Assembly: GCA_016177705.1 (NCBI GenBank)
Contig: JACOUT010000022.1
Coordinates: 43,047-107,046 of the forward strand
Length of the DNA: 64,000 nucleotides
Direction: 5' to 3'
DNA from: Deltaproteobacteria bacterium
GTDB lineage: Bacteria; Myxococcota; UBA727; VGSZ01
Position 1 is the stretch's first letter, and each line of letters opens with the position of its first letter. Positions 1-12,200 of the stretch are shown piece by piece. The position numbers and the translations under genes were made by a program. Below the pieces are notes generated by a model. It worked only from the letters and a program-made list of their open reading frames with translations. It had not been told where the DNA came from and made no database searches.

Positions 1-76
1 GCGGAAACCCGTTCTCCTCCCCCGTGATCCACAGACTGCTGAGCGACGGTCCCGCCACGATGCCGACCATAGCGCG

Positions 77-1336
77 TCAGCTCGCTGTGCGCGCAGCGCG
101 TTCGATCACCTCCACCGCCACGGCCACGCCGTCCTCCACCTTCATGCGCGCCGCCAGCGCGCGTGCGCGCCCCTGCGCCTCGTCGGTGAGCAGCGGTCGT
201 AGCGCCCGCGCGAGCCTGGCTGCGCTCAGCTTGGGGAAGGGCAGCTTGGCGCCTACGCCGTGCCCGATCAGCAGGTCGGCCCACCACGGCTGGTCCATCA
301 AGAACGAACAGACCACGGAGCACAGGCCAGCGCGCAGCGCGGTGTGGGTGGTGCCTGCCCCTCCGTGGTGAACGGCGGCGCGACACCGTGGCAACACCGC
401 GTCGTGATCGAGGGCGCCGGTGACGAACACGCGACCACCGTCGTGCTCACCCGGTGGCAACGCGCTCCAGCCGGCGCCGAGCAACGCACGAACCCCAAGG
501 CTCCTGGCCACCTCGGCGACGAGCGCGAGGGTCGCCGCCGGATCGGCGACCGGCATGCTGCCGAAGCCGAAGAACACCGGTGGGTCCGCGCCGTCGAGGA
601 ACTTCTCTAGCGCGGCGTCGCGCGTGGCCTCGCCGAGTCTGGCGCGCAGCTCGGCGCTCATGCGCAGGTCGCCGGTGAACACGTGAGCTGCCGGCGCGTC
701 GTCGGGCCTGGGCACGATCGTGGGGCTCACGATGTCGACCGCGGGCATGCCCGCCGCCTCGGCGCGCGCGAAGCACTGGACCGGCACCGGGCGGCTCGCG
801 AAATGCGCGCTCGCGATCGCTGCGTCGCGCGCCACCCACCACCCCATGCGATCGAGGAGCCCATGCGACGCGCGGTTGAAGGGGCCGAGCTGCGCACGCC
901 CGAACAGCGGCGATGCGAAGGCCGACGTCGGCACCATCGGCGCGGTGAAGACGCGCACCAGCCGGTGGTGCTCGGCCAACGCCATGGCGTAGGGCAAGAG
1001 CAACAGGTGCACCGCCACGACGTCGGCATCGCGCACAGCCTCCGCGAACACTGGCACTACGTCGTCGATCACGCCGGCCGTTTGCTCCTTGAGCAACGCA
1101 CCGAAGCGCAGCAGGTGGCCGTTTCGCAGCAGGTGCTGGCCGCGTTCGCTCTCCAAGATCGCCTTGGCGTCCACGGGAAGCGCGCGGGTTTGCAGGCCGC
1201 ATCGCTCGGCGAACGGCGTCTGATCGCGCGACGCGAGCAAGCACACCTGGTGGCCGCGGGCGCGCAGCGCGTCACCGACAATGGCGAAGGGCTGGACGTC
1301 GCCGCGCGAGCCGAAGGTCAGGAGGGCGATGCGCAT
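77..1336 (-). CDS. UGT/macrolide-type glycosyltransferase
   Basis: A 419-residue GT1-fold glycosyltransferase, likely moving a sugar from a nucleotide donor to a lipophilic acceptor such as a sterol, macrolide or carotenoid. The N-terminus (MRIALLTFGSRGDVQPF) is the classic start of this family, including the GSRGDVQP loop. The donor-binding signature HHGGAGTTHTALRAG lies near residues 330-345, followed by the DQPWWA stretch that contacts the donor in relatives. The length is normal for the family. The frame stays open upstream, but homology begins exactly at the ATG at 1336. That ATG lies only 12 nt beyond the stop of the upstream DUF1801 gene, so the two are probably co-transcribed. The acceptor cannot be predicted. 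Confidence 0.88.
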   Translation of the reverse strand: MRIALLTFGSRGDVQPFAIVGDALRARGHQVCLLASRDQTPFAERCGLQTRALPVDAKAILESERGQHLLRNGHLLRFGALLKEQTAGVIDDVVPVFAEAVRDADVVAVHLLLLPYAMALAEHHRLVRVFTAPMVPTSAFASPLFGRAQLGPFNRASHGLLDRMGWWVARDAAIASAHFASRPVPVQCFARAEAAGMPAVDIVSPTIVPRPDDAPAAHVFTGDLRMSAELRARLGEATRDAALEKFLDGADPPVFFGFGSMPVADPAATLALVAEVARSLGVRALLGAGWSALPPGEHDGGRVFVTGALDHDAVLPRCRAAVHHGGAGTTHTALRAGLCSVVCSFLMDQPWWADLLIGHGVGAKLPFPKLSAARLARALRPLLTDEAQGRARALAARMKVEDGVAVAVEVIERAARTAS

Positions 1337-1347
1337 GAAGCGCGAGG

Positions 1348-1815
1348 TTACACGAGACGATCGAGCCGGCCCTTGCGCTTCACGATGTTTTTGTAGTCCC
1401 ACTGGATCGCGGTCGCCTTTCGCAACCACCGGCGCACCGCCGCGGCATCGACGTCGTCGACGGCCAGGTAGCGCGCCTCGGCGGCCTTGAAGCTCCCCTC
1501 GGGCGCCAAGGCGGGCTCGTCGAACGACTGACCACTCCAGAACAGCAGGCGAACGCAACCCTTCAGCTTGCCGTAGCCGACGATGGGGTTGCCGTCGAGG
1601 AACCACACCGGGCTGCCGTGCCACACCTTGTGGTTCGCGCCCGGCAGCCCCGCGGTGATCTCGCGGGAAAGTCGCAGACAGATCGCGCGATCTCCCTCGG
1701 CCAGGGTGCCGTGGTACGCCTCGACGTCGTCGCCGAGGGGCGCTGTTGCCACGGCAGCGTCACGTTTGGCGTGGTGAGTGGCCGCGCTCGCGGGCTTCCG
1801 TTTCTTCGTCGCCAT
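1348..1815 (-). CDS. DUF1801 / YdhG-like domain protein
   Basis: A 155-residue cytoplasmic protein with a Lys/Ala-rich N-terminal tail (about 25 residues) and then a DUF1801-like fold. The recognisable features are the aromatic segment HKVWHGSPVWFLDGNPIVGY and the later RLLFWSGQSF strand. Family members are small proteins of unclear biochemical role, some of them stress-related. The ATG at 1815 is chosen because GGGAGGT sits just upstream at good spacing; an earlier in-frame start would be read through it. The gene precedes the glycosyltransferase by 12 nt on the same strand. No catalytic residues can be named. Confidence 0.75.
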   Translation of the reverse strand: MATKKRKPASAATHHAKRDAAVATAPLGDDVEAYHGTLAEGDRAICLRLSREITAGLPGANHKVWHGSPVWFLDGNPIVGYGKLKGCVRLLFWSGQSFDEPALAPEGSFKAAEARYLAVDDVDAAAVRRWLRKATAIQWDYKNIVKRKGRLDRLV

Positions 1816-1966
1816 GATGGACCTCCCGCGGGTGCGACACCCGTCGCCCACGGGGTAGCATCTTGCGCGCTGCGGTCCGGCGTGCGTGACCGGCCGTTGG
1901 TCGTTCGTCCCGCGCGGTTTCGCACGCCGGTGTGGTCGTGCGATGCTCGTCTGGGGGGGTGGCCCG

Positions 1967-2929
1967 ATGATCGAGCAACCTGGCGAGGTCCCTCAGTTCG
2001 TTCCCGCAGCGGCGCCCAATCCGGGTGCCGAGCTGAGCGCGCAGGACGCGGCAGCAGAGCGCGCCCGCGCCACAGCGCTTGCCGTGCAGGTAGCCGGTGG
2101 CGTGCTGATCGCCGGCGCGCTGCTCGGGCTCGCCACCTTGGCGACGGGCAGCGCTTCCGACGTGGGTCCCATCGCGGCCAACCCGCTGCCCTACGCCATC
2201 GATATCGCGCTCGGCGTCTCGCTCATGCGCGGCAACCGCAAGTGGGTCGGCTTGGTCCTCTTCCGCGTCGTGCTCGGCAGCATCATCTTCGCCGCGCTCG
2301 CCGTCGCCCGCGACGCCGCCGTCGAGGCGGTCGCGCAAGGGCTCTTCTGTGCGGGCGTGCTGCTGCTGCTCGTCGGCCAGCCGGTCCGGTGGCGCATGCG
2401 AACCGGCGCCGCTCTCGCCAGCTCGCTCTTGCTCCTGGGCCTCGCGGGCACCTTGTTTCCGGGCTTCCTGGTCGCCGGAGGTTTCGAGGCGCTGCCCGGC
2501 GGCGTCGCCCGCGGCGTCGACGCAGCCTACACGCTGCATGACACGAGCGGTCGCTTGCAGCAGCGGAGCCGGGACGTCGTCGAGGAGGAGATGCCGATCG
2601 CGGACCTCTGGTTGGTCGACGCCGCGAACGACCTGCACATCGTCACGGTGTGCGAGCGGCTTGACGACGAGAACGCGCTGGACGAGGGGGTGTTCCTCGA
2701 TGCCGTGGCCGAGCAGCTCGCGTCGGCCGGCAATGGGTCGATCGTCGAGGCCGGGCGTCCGCGGGTGGTGGCGGCGAGCGGCGACGACGTCGAGGTCAAG
2801 TACCTCGCCGACGTGCATGTCCGCGGCAAGGACGCCTGCCAGGTGCTCGCCTGGAGCCTCGCAGACACCTTCGCGCAGCACCGCGAGTTCCTGGCGCGCG
2901 TGCAGGCGACCTTCCGCTTCGACCCCTGA
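1967..2929 (+). CDS. Multi-pass membrane protein of unknown function
   Basis: A 320-residue protein with no family I recognise. After a Pro/Ala-rich cytoplasmic N-terminus (1-45), four hydrophobic segments lie at about residues 45-65, 80-110, 115-130 and 145-165. They are followed by a soluble C-terminal domain of about 150 residues rich in Asp and Glu (VVEEEMPIADLWLVDAAND and after). The ATG at 1967 is preferred over upstream starts because a G-rich ribosome-binding-like run precedes it and the N-terminus then fits the other small membrane proteins here. It is transcribed divergently from the DUF1801 gene. Confidence 0.7.
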   Translation: MIEQPGEVPQFVPAAAPNPGAELSAQDAAAERARATALAVQVAGGVLIAGALLGLATLATGSASDVGPIAANPLPYAIDIALGVSLMRGNRKWVGLVLFRVVLGSIIFAALAVARDAAVEAVAQGLFCAGVLLLLVGQPVRWRMRTGAALASSLLLLGLAGTLFPGFLVAGGFEALPGGVARGVDAAYTLHDTSGRLQQRSRDVVEEEMPIADLWLVDAANDLHIVTVCERLDDENALDEGVFLDAVAEQLASAGNGSIVEAGRPRVVAASGDDVEVKYLADVHVRGKDACQVLAWSLADTFAQHREFLARVQATFRFDP

Positions 2930-3115
2930 CTCCCGAACGGCCGCGCCAGGCGCGATTGACGCCCGAGTCAACCGGCGGGCCGCCCCCCGGCCGGAGCAGA
3001 TCCCGACCGTCCGTACGGGTTGGCCTTGCACCAGTCGAGGGCGCGTGCATAGCGTGCCACCGCCGTCATCGCTATCCCGACGACGACGCACCCTTTTTCT
3101 GCCGAGCACGCCACC

Positions 3116-5035
<1,920 letters not shown>

Positions 5036-5038
5036 GCC

Positions 5039-6112
5039 ATGACGTCCGCCAACGCACCGCAGCCTCCCTCACCGCCGGCCCCCTCGTCGCCGGGCGGCAA
5101 CGGCCTGGTCAAGCTGACGCGCAAGGACTTCCAGTCGAAGTCCGAGGTGCGCTGGTGCCCGGGCTGCGGCGACTACGCCGTGCTCGCCACCGTGCAGCGC
5201 CTGATGCCCGAGCTCGGCGTGCCGCGCGAGAACATGGTGTTCGTCTCGGGCATCGGCTGCTCGTCGCGCTTCCCGTACTACATGGAGACGTACGGCATGC
5301 ACACGGTGCACGGCCGCGCGCCCGCGCTCGCCACCGGCCTCAAGGTGGCGCGCCCCGACCTCGACGTCTGGGTCATCACCGGCGACGGCGACTCGCTCGC
5401 CATCGGTGGCAACCACACGCTGCACATGCTGCGGCGTAACCCCACCCTCAAGGTGTTGTTGTTCAACAACCGCATCTACGGCCTGACCAAGGGCCAGTAC
5501 TCGCCGTCGAGCGAGCAGGGCAAGGTCAGCAAGTCCTCGCCCATGGGCGCGGTCGACTACCCGATCAACCCGCTGCAGTTCGCGCTCGGCTGCCAGGCGT
5601 CGTTCATCGCCCGCGCCGTCGACGTCGATAAGGGGCTGTACGAGGTTCTGCAGAAGGCGCACGCGCACAAAGGCACGGCCTACGTCGAGATCCTGCAGAA
5701 CTGCGTGGTGTTCAACGACGGCGCCTGGTTCGACATCAGAGACAACAAGGACACCAAGCCGAAGGCACAGCTCATCCTCGTCGACAAGCAGCCGATGCTG
5801 TTCGACGGCGGCAAGAAGGGCATCGGCTTCGACCGCGCCACTATGAAGCCGTTCGTCATCGACCTGGCCGCCGAGCCGGGCAGGGCGAACGAGGTGCTGG
5901 TGCACGACGAGACCGACCCGTCGGGCAGCATGGCGCACGTGCTCGCCGGCATGAGCTACCCCGAATTCCCCGTGCCGCTCGGCGTGCTGCGTCGCCACAC
6001 GCGCGCCACCTACGAGGACATGGTGTGGGCGCAGAACAAGAAGGCCGCCGAGAAGGGCGTGGGCGACCTACAGAAGCTGATCTACTCGGGCGATCTCTGG
6101 GACGTGAAGTAG
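5039..6112 (+). CDS. korB: 2-oxoglutarate:ferredoxin oxidoreductase, beta subunit
   Basis: A 357-residue subunit carrying thiamine diphosphate and, by family, one [4Fe-4S] cluster. WCPGCGDY near residues 39-46, GIGCSSRF and the later QNCVVFND provide the cluster cysteines. The ThDP/Mg signature runs from GDGDSLAIGGNH (about 115) to FNNRIYGLTKGQ. HGRAPALATGLK is typical of the OGOR beta branch. The 30-residue Pro/Ser-rich N-terminal tail is longer than in many relatives. It is coupled to korA by a 3-nt gap, forming a two-gene unit. The next gene starts 100 nt downstream and is unrelated in function. Confidence 0.93.
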   Translation: MTSANAPQPPSPPAPSSPGGNGLVKLTRKDFQSKSEVRWCPGCGDYAVLATVQRLMPELGVPRENMVFVSGIGCSSRFPYYMETYGMHTVHGRAPALATGLKVARPDLDVWVITGDGDSLAIGGNHTLHMLRRNPTLKVLLFNNRIYGLTKGQYSPSSEQGKVSKSSPMGAVDYPINPLQFALGCQASFIARAVDVDKGLYEVLQKAHAHKGTAYVEILQNCVVFNDGAWFDIRDNKDTKPKAQLILVDKQPMLFDGGKKGIGFDRATMKPFVIDLAAEPGRANEVLVHDETDPSGSMAHVLAGMSYPEFPVPLGVLRRHTRATYEDMVWAQNKKAAEKGVGDLQKLIYSGDLWDVK

Positions 6113-6212
6113 CGGCGCCGCCCGCTCGGTCGAGGTGCGACCTTTCGCCACCCGAAGTGGCTCTCGGCGGCGACGAACCGGCGGCGTTCACAGGCCCGCG
6201 TTAGCCTGGGCC

Positions 6213-9200
6213 ATGCGCTACGTCGTTGCCTTGGTCGCCGCGTTCGTCGCAGCGCCCGCCCTCGCCGCACCACTGGTCGTCGACTCGAGCAACACGCCCT
6301 TCACCGTCGCCGCTGACGCCAGCTACGACTCGCTCACCGTGGCCTCGGGCGCGACGCTGATCGTGAACGCCACCCTGACCATCACCGGCGACGCCGTCAT
6401 CCAGACCGGCGGCACCGTCACCCACGACGTCAAGCCGCTCGCGCTCTCCCGCATCCAGGCGGGCGGCACCTTCGAGGTGCAGACCGGCGCCTTCGTCGAC
6501 CTCAACACCAAGGGCTACGGCGCCGGCGGCAACGGCGGCGGCAGCGCCTTTGGCGCCGCGGGCGAGACGCTCAACCCGCTCACGCTCCAGACCGTCGCTG
6601 GCGCCACCGACTACAACGGCGCGAGCCACGGCGGGCTCGGCGGCGGAGTCGCGCCGGTGATCTACGGCGCGCAGGTAGAGCCCGCCACCTTCGGCGGCGG
6701 CGGCGGGCGCGGCAGCTGCAACTCGCGTGGCGGGCGCGGCGCCGGCCGCATCGTGCTGCAAGGGGCCACGGTACGCATCAACGGCGTGGTGCGCGCCGAT
6801 GGCGAGGCCGCCGCCGCTGGCGGCTGCGGCAACGCTGGTGGCGGTGGCGCGGGCGGCTCGCTCTGGATCGAGGCCGGCACCTTCGCCGGCAGCGGCGCCA
6901 TCACCGCACAGGGCGGCAACGGCTATGGCGGCGGCGCCGGCGGCCGCGTCTACGTCCGCTACAGCGGCAGCAACACCTTCTCCGGCGCCATCGCCGCCTT
7001 CGCGGGCAGCGGCGGCAGCGCCGAGGCGGGCACCAGCTACCTCGTCGACGCGAGCAACGCGCTGGTGGCCCACGGCGGCAACATCTTCCTCGAGGCGGCC
7101 GCGAGCCACCCGTCGGTCACGCTGCGCTCGGGCGGCACGGTCACCGTCCGCGGCGCCTCCACCATCACGCAACCCATCACCGTCGCCGCCGGCACCACGC
7201 TGATCCTCGCGGCCAGCGACGCGCTCGCCAACCTCACCGTCAACGGCGCCGTCACCGGAACCCTGGCGGTGCGCGCGCCCATCGCCTTCCCGAGCACCAT
7301 CACGCTCGCCGGCACGCTGGTGGCCGACGACGCGCTGGCCGTCACCGGCGACCTCACCGTCAACGCCGGCGCCGTGGTCACGCACACCGCCAAGGACGGC
7401 GGCGCGCGCCTCGACGTCACCGGCACGCTGCGCGTCAACTCGGCCGGCCTGATCGACCTGAACGGCAGGGGCCTGCCGGCCGGCATGTTCCTCGATCCCG
7501 CCACGCTGCTCGAGAGCGCCACGCCCGACTACGTGGGCGCGAGCCACGGTGGGCGCGGCGGCAACGGCGCACAGGTCTACGACAGCGCGCGCGATCCCGC
7601 GCTGCTCGGCTCCGGCGGCGGCCGTGGCTCCTGTGGCAGCAGCGGCGGCGGCGGTGGCGGCGCCATCGCCATCACCGCCGCCACCATGGTGGTCGACGGC
7701 TTCGTGCGGGCCGACGGCGGCGCAGCCGCCGCGGGCGGCTGCGGTGCTTCGGGCGGTGGCGGGGCGGGCGGCACCATCCGCGCGCAGGTCGGCACCTTGT
7801 CGGGCTCGGGGCTCATCTCCGCCAAGGGCGGCTTCGGCAACGCGGGCGGCGGCGGCGGCCGCATCGCGCTCTACTACACCACCAAGACCTACAGCGGCGT
7901 GGTGTCGGCGCTGGCCGCGAGCACCGCGGTGCCGGCGCAGGACGGCACGGTGTGGATGGAGCAGGCGAGCGGCGACCTCACTGCCGAAGGCGGCGTGCTC
8001 GACCTGCAAGGCGGCGACAGCTTCCCGTCGGTCACGCTGCGCAGCTTCGGTACGCTGGCGCTGAACGGCCCGGCAGCGGTGACCGCCGGCGTCGACGTGC
8101 GCGCCGGCGCCACCGTGCGCCTGAACGACTCGGCCGCGCTCACGGGCGTCACGCTGTTGCCGACCATCGCGGGCGCGCTCGAGGTCCACGCGCCCATCAC
8201 GAGCCCGGGCCACTCGGTGAGCGGGACGCTCGTGGTCAACGAGGCGCTCACCGTGCTGGGCGACCTGACGGTGCTGGCGGGCGGCAACGTCACCCACGCC
8301 ACGCAGGACGACGGCTTCGATCTCGACGTCAGCGGCACCGTCGACGTGCGGCTCGGCGCCACCATCGACGTCGACGGCGACGGTTTCCGCCCTGGACCCG
8401 TCGCCGGCTTCGGCGACAACGGCGCCACCTTCAGCCCGGTGACGCTGCAGGTGGTGTCGGGCTCGACGCCCCAGTGCGGCGGCAGCCACGGTGGCCGCGG
8501 CGCCGGCGCCGGCGCCGCGCTCGCGTTCGACGATGCCGACCTGCCCGATCTGTTCGGCGGCGGCGGTGGCGAGGGGACGTGCAACAGCCTCGGTGGCTCG
8601 GGCGGCGGCCGCGTCTCCATCCGCGCGGCCACGATGATCGTCAACGGTTTCGTCACCGCCGACGGCGGCGATGCACCGGCGGGTGGCTGCGGTGCCGCGG
8701 GCGGCGGCGGCGCGGGCGGCGCCATCCGCATCGATGCGCCGACGTTGAGCGGCACCGGCATCATCACCGCCAATGGCGGCTCGGGCGGCGGCGGCGGCGG
8801 CGGCGGCCGCATCCGCATCGACGTCGACACCGACAACTTTGCCGGCCTGCTCCTGGCCGCGGCGGGCAGCGGTGGTGCGGCCGAGGCAGGCACCATCAAC
8901 GTCGTCGACGCGGGCGACAACACGTTGGTGGTCGAGGGCGGCGTCTACCCGATCGACGAGGGCGACACGTTCGACAGCGTGGTGCTCGGGCCGCAGGGAG
9001 TGCTCGACATCCGCGGCGCCGCGCTGGTGCTCACGCCCATCCAGATCCCGGCGGGCACGAGCGTGGTGCTGTCCGACCCGAGCGCGCTCGATCGGCTGTC
9101 GCTCGACCCGAGCATCGCCGGCACCCTGCAGGTCGACGCCGTCAGCACGCTGGCGGAGGATCTGGTGGTCACCGGCGTGTTGCGCGTCAACTCGCGCCTG

Positions 9201-12200
9201 ACGGTCGCCTCCGTCGAGCTGCGCGCCAGCGCGCTGCTCGAGCATTCGCCGCAGGTCGAGGCGATGGACCTGGTGGTCACCGGCATGCTCGACGTGAAAG
9301 TCGGCGCCCGCGTCGACGTGGCGGGGCGCGGGCTGTTGCCGGGGCCGATCGCCGGCTTCGGCGACAACGGCGCCACATGGAGCCCGGTCACGCTGCAGAT
9401 CGTCTCCGGCAGCGGCATCGGCAACGGCGGCAGCCACGTGACGCTCGGCGGCCAGAACAACGCTGGGGCGGTGGTGGCGCCGGCGTTCGACACGCTCGCT
9501 ACGCCGGTGCACGGCGGCGGCGGCGGCGGTGAAGGCACCTGCAACAGCGTCGGCGGCTACGGTGGCGGCCTGGTCCGCATCGCCGCCGGCACGCTTCAGC
9601 TGAACGGCATCCTCACCGCCGACGGCACAGCGGCCGCGGCGGGCGGTTGTGGCGCGGCCGGCGGCGGCGGCGCCGGCGGCAGCGTGGTGCTCTCGCTCGG
9701 CAGCTGGTCGGGCACGGGCTCATTGCTGGCGCGCGGCGGCAGCGGTCGCAGCGGCGGCGCGGGTGGCGTGGTCAACATCACCTACGCGTCGAAGACCTTC
9801 TCCGGCCCGTTCGACATCTCGGGCGGCACCGGCACCACGGCAGGCTCGGCGGGCGTGTCGAGCGAGGTGGTCGCGACTGATCCGCCGTCGATCGTGTCGA
9901 CGCCGCCGGTGGCTTCCGCCCAGGTGGGCCGGCTGTTCCGTTACCGCGCGCTCGCCACCGGCTCGGGCACGCTGTCGTGGTCGCTGCCGCAGGGGCCGGT
10001 CGGCGCCGCGGTCGACGGCATCAGCGGCGAGCTGACCTGGACGCCGCCCGCGCCCGGCACGGCGACCTTCCGCCTGCGCGTCGACAACGCGCTCGGCTTC
10101 GACGAGCAGACCTTCGTGCTCGACCCGACGGCGCCGCCGTTCATCACCAGCACCCCGACCACCACCGGGCGCGCCGGCGATGCCTATCACTACGACGCTG
10201 ACGATCGCGTCGAAGCGACCGGCACCGGCCCGCTCACCTTCTCGGCCGCAGTGGCGCCCGTCGAGCTCGCCGTCGATGCCGCCACCGGCGTCGTCAGCTG
10301 GACGCCGTCGACGCCGGGCACCGTGCCCGTCTGCCTGCGTGCCGACAGCCCGTACGGCGCCAACCAGCAGTGCTTCCAGGTGACGGTGACGCCTGCGGTC
10401 GGCGCCACACCGCCCACCATCACCTCGACGCCCGCGCCGGATGCGTACGTCGGAGTCCCCTGGGCCTACGACGACGACGCCACCGCGGAGGCGAGCGGCG
10501 ACGCGCCCATCAGCTGGACCGCGCTGCTCGCGCCCGCCGGCTTCGGCATCGACCCCTCGACCGGCGCGGTGGCATGGACGCCTGCCGCCGCCGGCGACGC
10601 CGGCGTGTGCCTGGTCGCAAGCAACGCCGCCGGCGAGGACACGCAGTGCTTCACGGTCGCAGTGTCGCTGGCGGGCCCGCCGGTTTTCACCTCGCGCCCG
10701 ATCACGCTGGCGACGCAGGGGCAGCCCTACGCCTACGACCTCGACAGCACGGTCAGCGTCAGCGGCGCCGGCCCGGTCACGTTCGGCGCGCCCACCGCGC
10801 CCGCCGGCTTTGCCGTCGATGTGGCGAGCGGCCTGGTCACCTGGATGCCCGACGCGCCGGGCAACTTCGACGTCGTCATTGCGGCGACCAACGCGCAGGG
10901 CACGAGCGAGCAGGCGTTCACCGTCAGCGTGCTGCCGGCGGGCGGCGCGGGCGCACCGGTGATCGTGCACAGCGCCAACCCGGTCGCGGCGGTCGGCGTC
11001 TCCTACCTGTTCGACGACGACGGCGCGGCCGCCGCCGGTGGCACGGCACCCATCACTTGGGAGGTCGCCGAGGGACCGGCGGGCTTCTCCGTCGACGCCG
11101 CCACCGGCCTCATCACCTGGGTACCGGCGACCGCGGGCAGCGTCACCATCGAGCTGGTGGCGGAGAACGCCGTCGGTTCCGACAGCTACGCGTTCGCCGT
11201 CGAGGTCAGCACCGAGGCGGGGCTGCCGCCGACGGCGGTCGCGCGCATCGAGCCGCTCTCGGGCGACGCGCCGCTCACGGTGCGCGCCGACGCGAGCGAG
11301 AGCTTCGCGCCACCGGGCAAGGAGATCGCGTTTCGCCGCTGGCAGTTCGGCGACGGCAGCCCGCCCGTGAACGAAGAGGTGGTCGAGCACACCTACCAGC
11401 GGCCGGGCAGCTACGTCGCGCGGCTGACGGTGGCGGACGCGCTCGGCGCCGCCGGGGAGACCAGCGCGGTGGTGAGCGTCGCCGCCAACGGCGTGCGGCC
11501 GCCGCAGGCGCGCATCCTGGTGTCGAGCCTCGAGGGCAGTGACGCGCTCACCGTGTCGTTCTCCTGCGACTGCGCCGCGGGCGACGGGCCCATCGAGGCC
11601 TACCTGTGGGACTTCGGCGACGGCGCCCGCTCCGACCTGCCGGCGGTGACGCACGAATTCGGCCCCGGCGGCTTCGAGGTGCGCCTCACGGTGGTCGACG
11701 CCAACGGCCTGACCGCGGCCGACGCCGTGGCGGTGACGGTGTCCGAGGGCGCCAACCGACCGCCGCTGGTGATGGCCTCGGCGCAGCCGGTGTTCGGCCC
11801 GGCGCCGCTCGCCACGAGCTTCCTCGCCACCTTCGGCGACGTCGACGGTGAGGTGACCGCCGTCGCCTGGGACTTCGGCGACGGCGGCACCGCCTCGGAG
11901 GTCGCGCCGGGGTATACCTTCGCCGTGCCCGGCACCTACGTCGCCAAGGTCACCGTCACTGACGACCTTGGCTTGTCGTCGAGCGCGACCGTCGAGATCG
12001 ACGTCTCAGATGCGGCCGGCGCCTACCCGCCGCAGATCCTATCGCTGCCGCGCACCGACGCGGCCGCGGGCGTCCCCTGGGTCTACGACGACGACGAGCT
12101 GCCGGCCGCGCGCGGCGATCGTCCGCTCGCCTGGTCGCTCGGCAAGAACGTCGGCGGCACCGTGGTGGGCGCGCCCGAGGGCATGACCGTCGACGGCGCC

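Noticed and set aside
24..371. Small plus-strand frame at the left end
   Set aside because: It overlaps the glycosyltransferase donor-binding region in antisense and has no family match.
6201..9512. Long minus-strand open frame opposite the Gly-rich repeats
   Set aside because: Ala/Arg/Asp-rich product mirrors the Gly codons of the real gene; no ribosome-binding site or motif.
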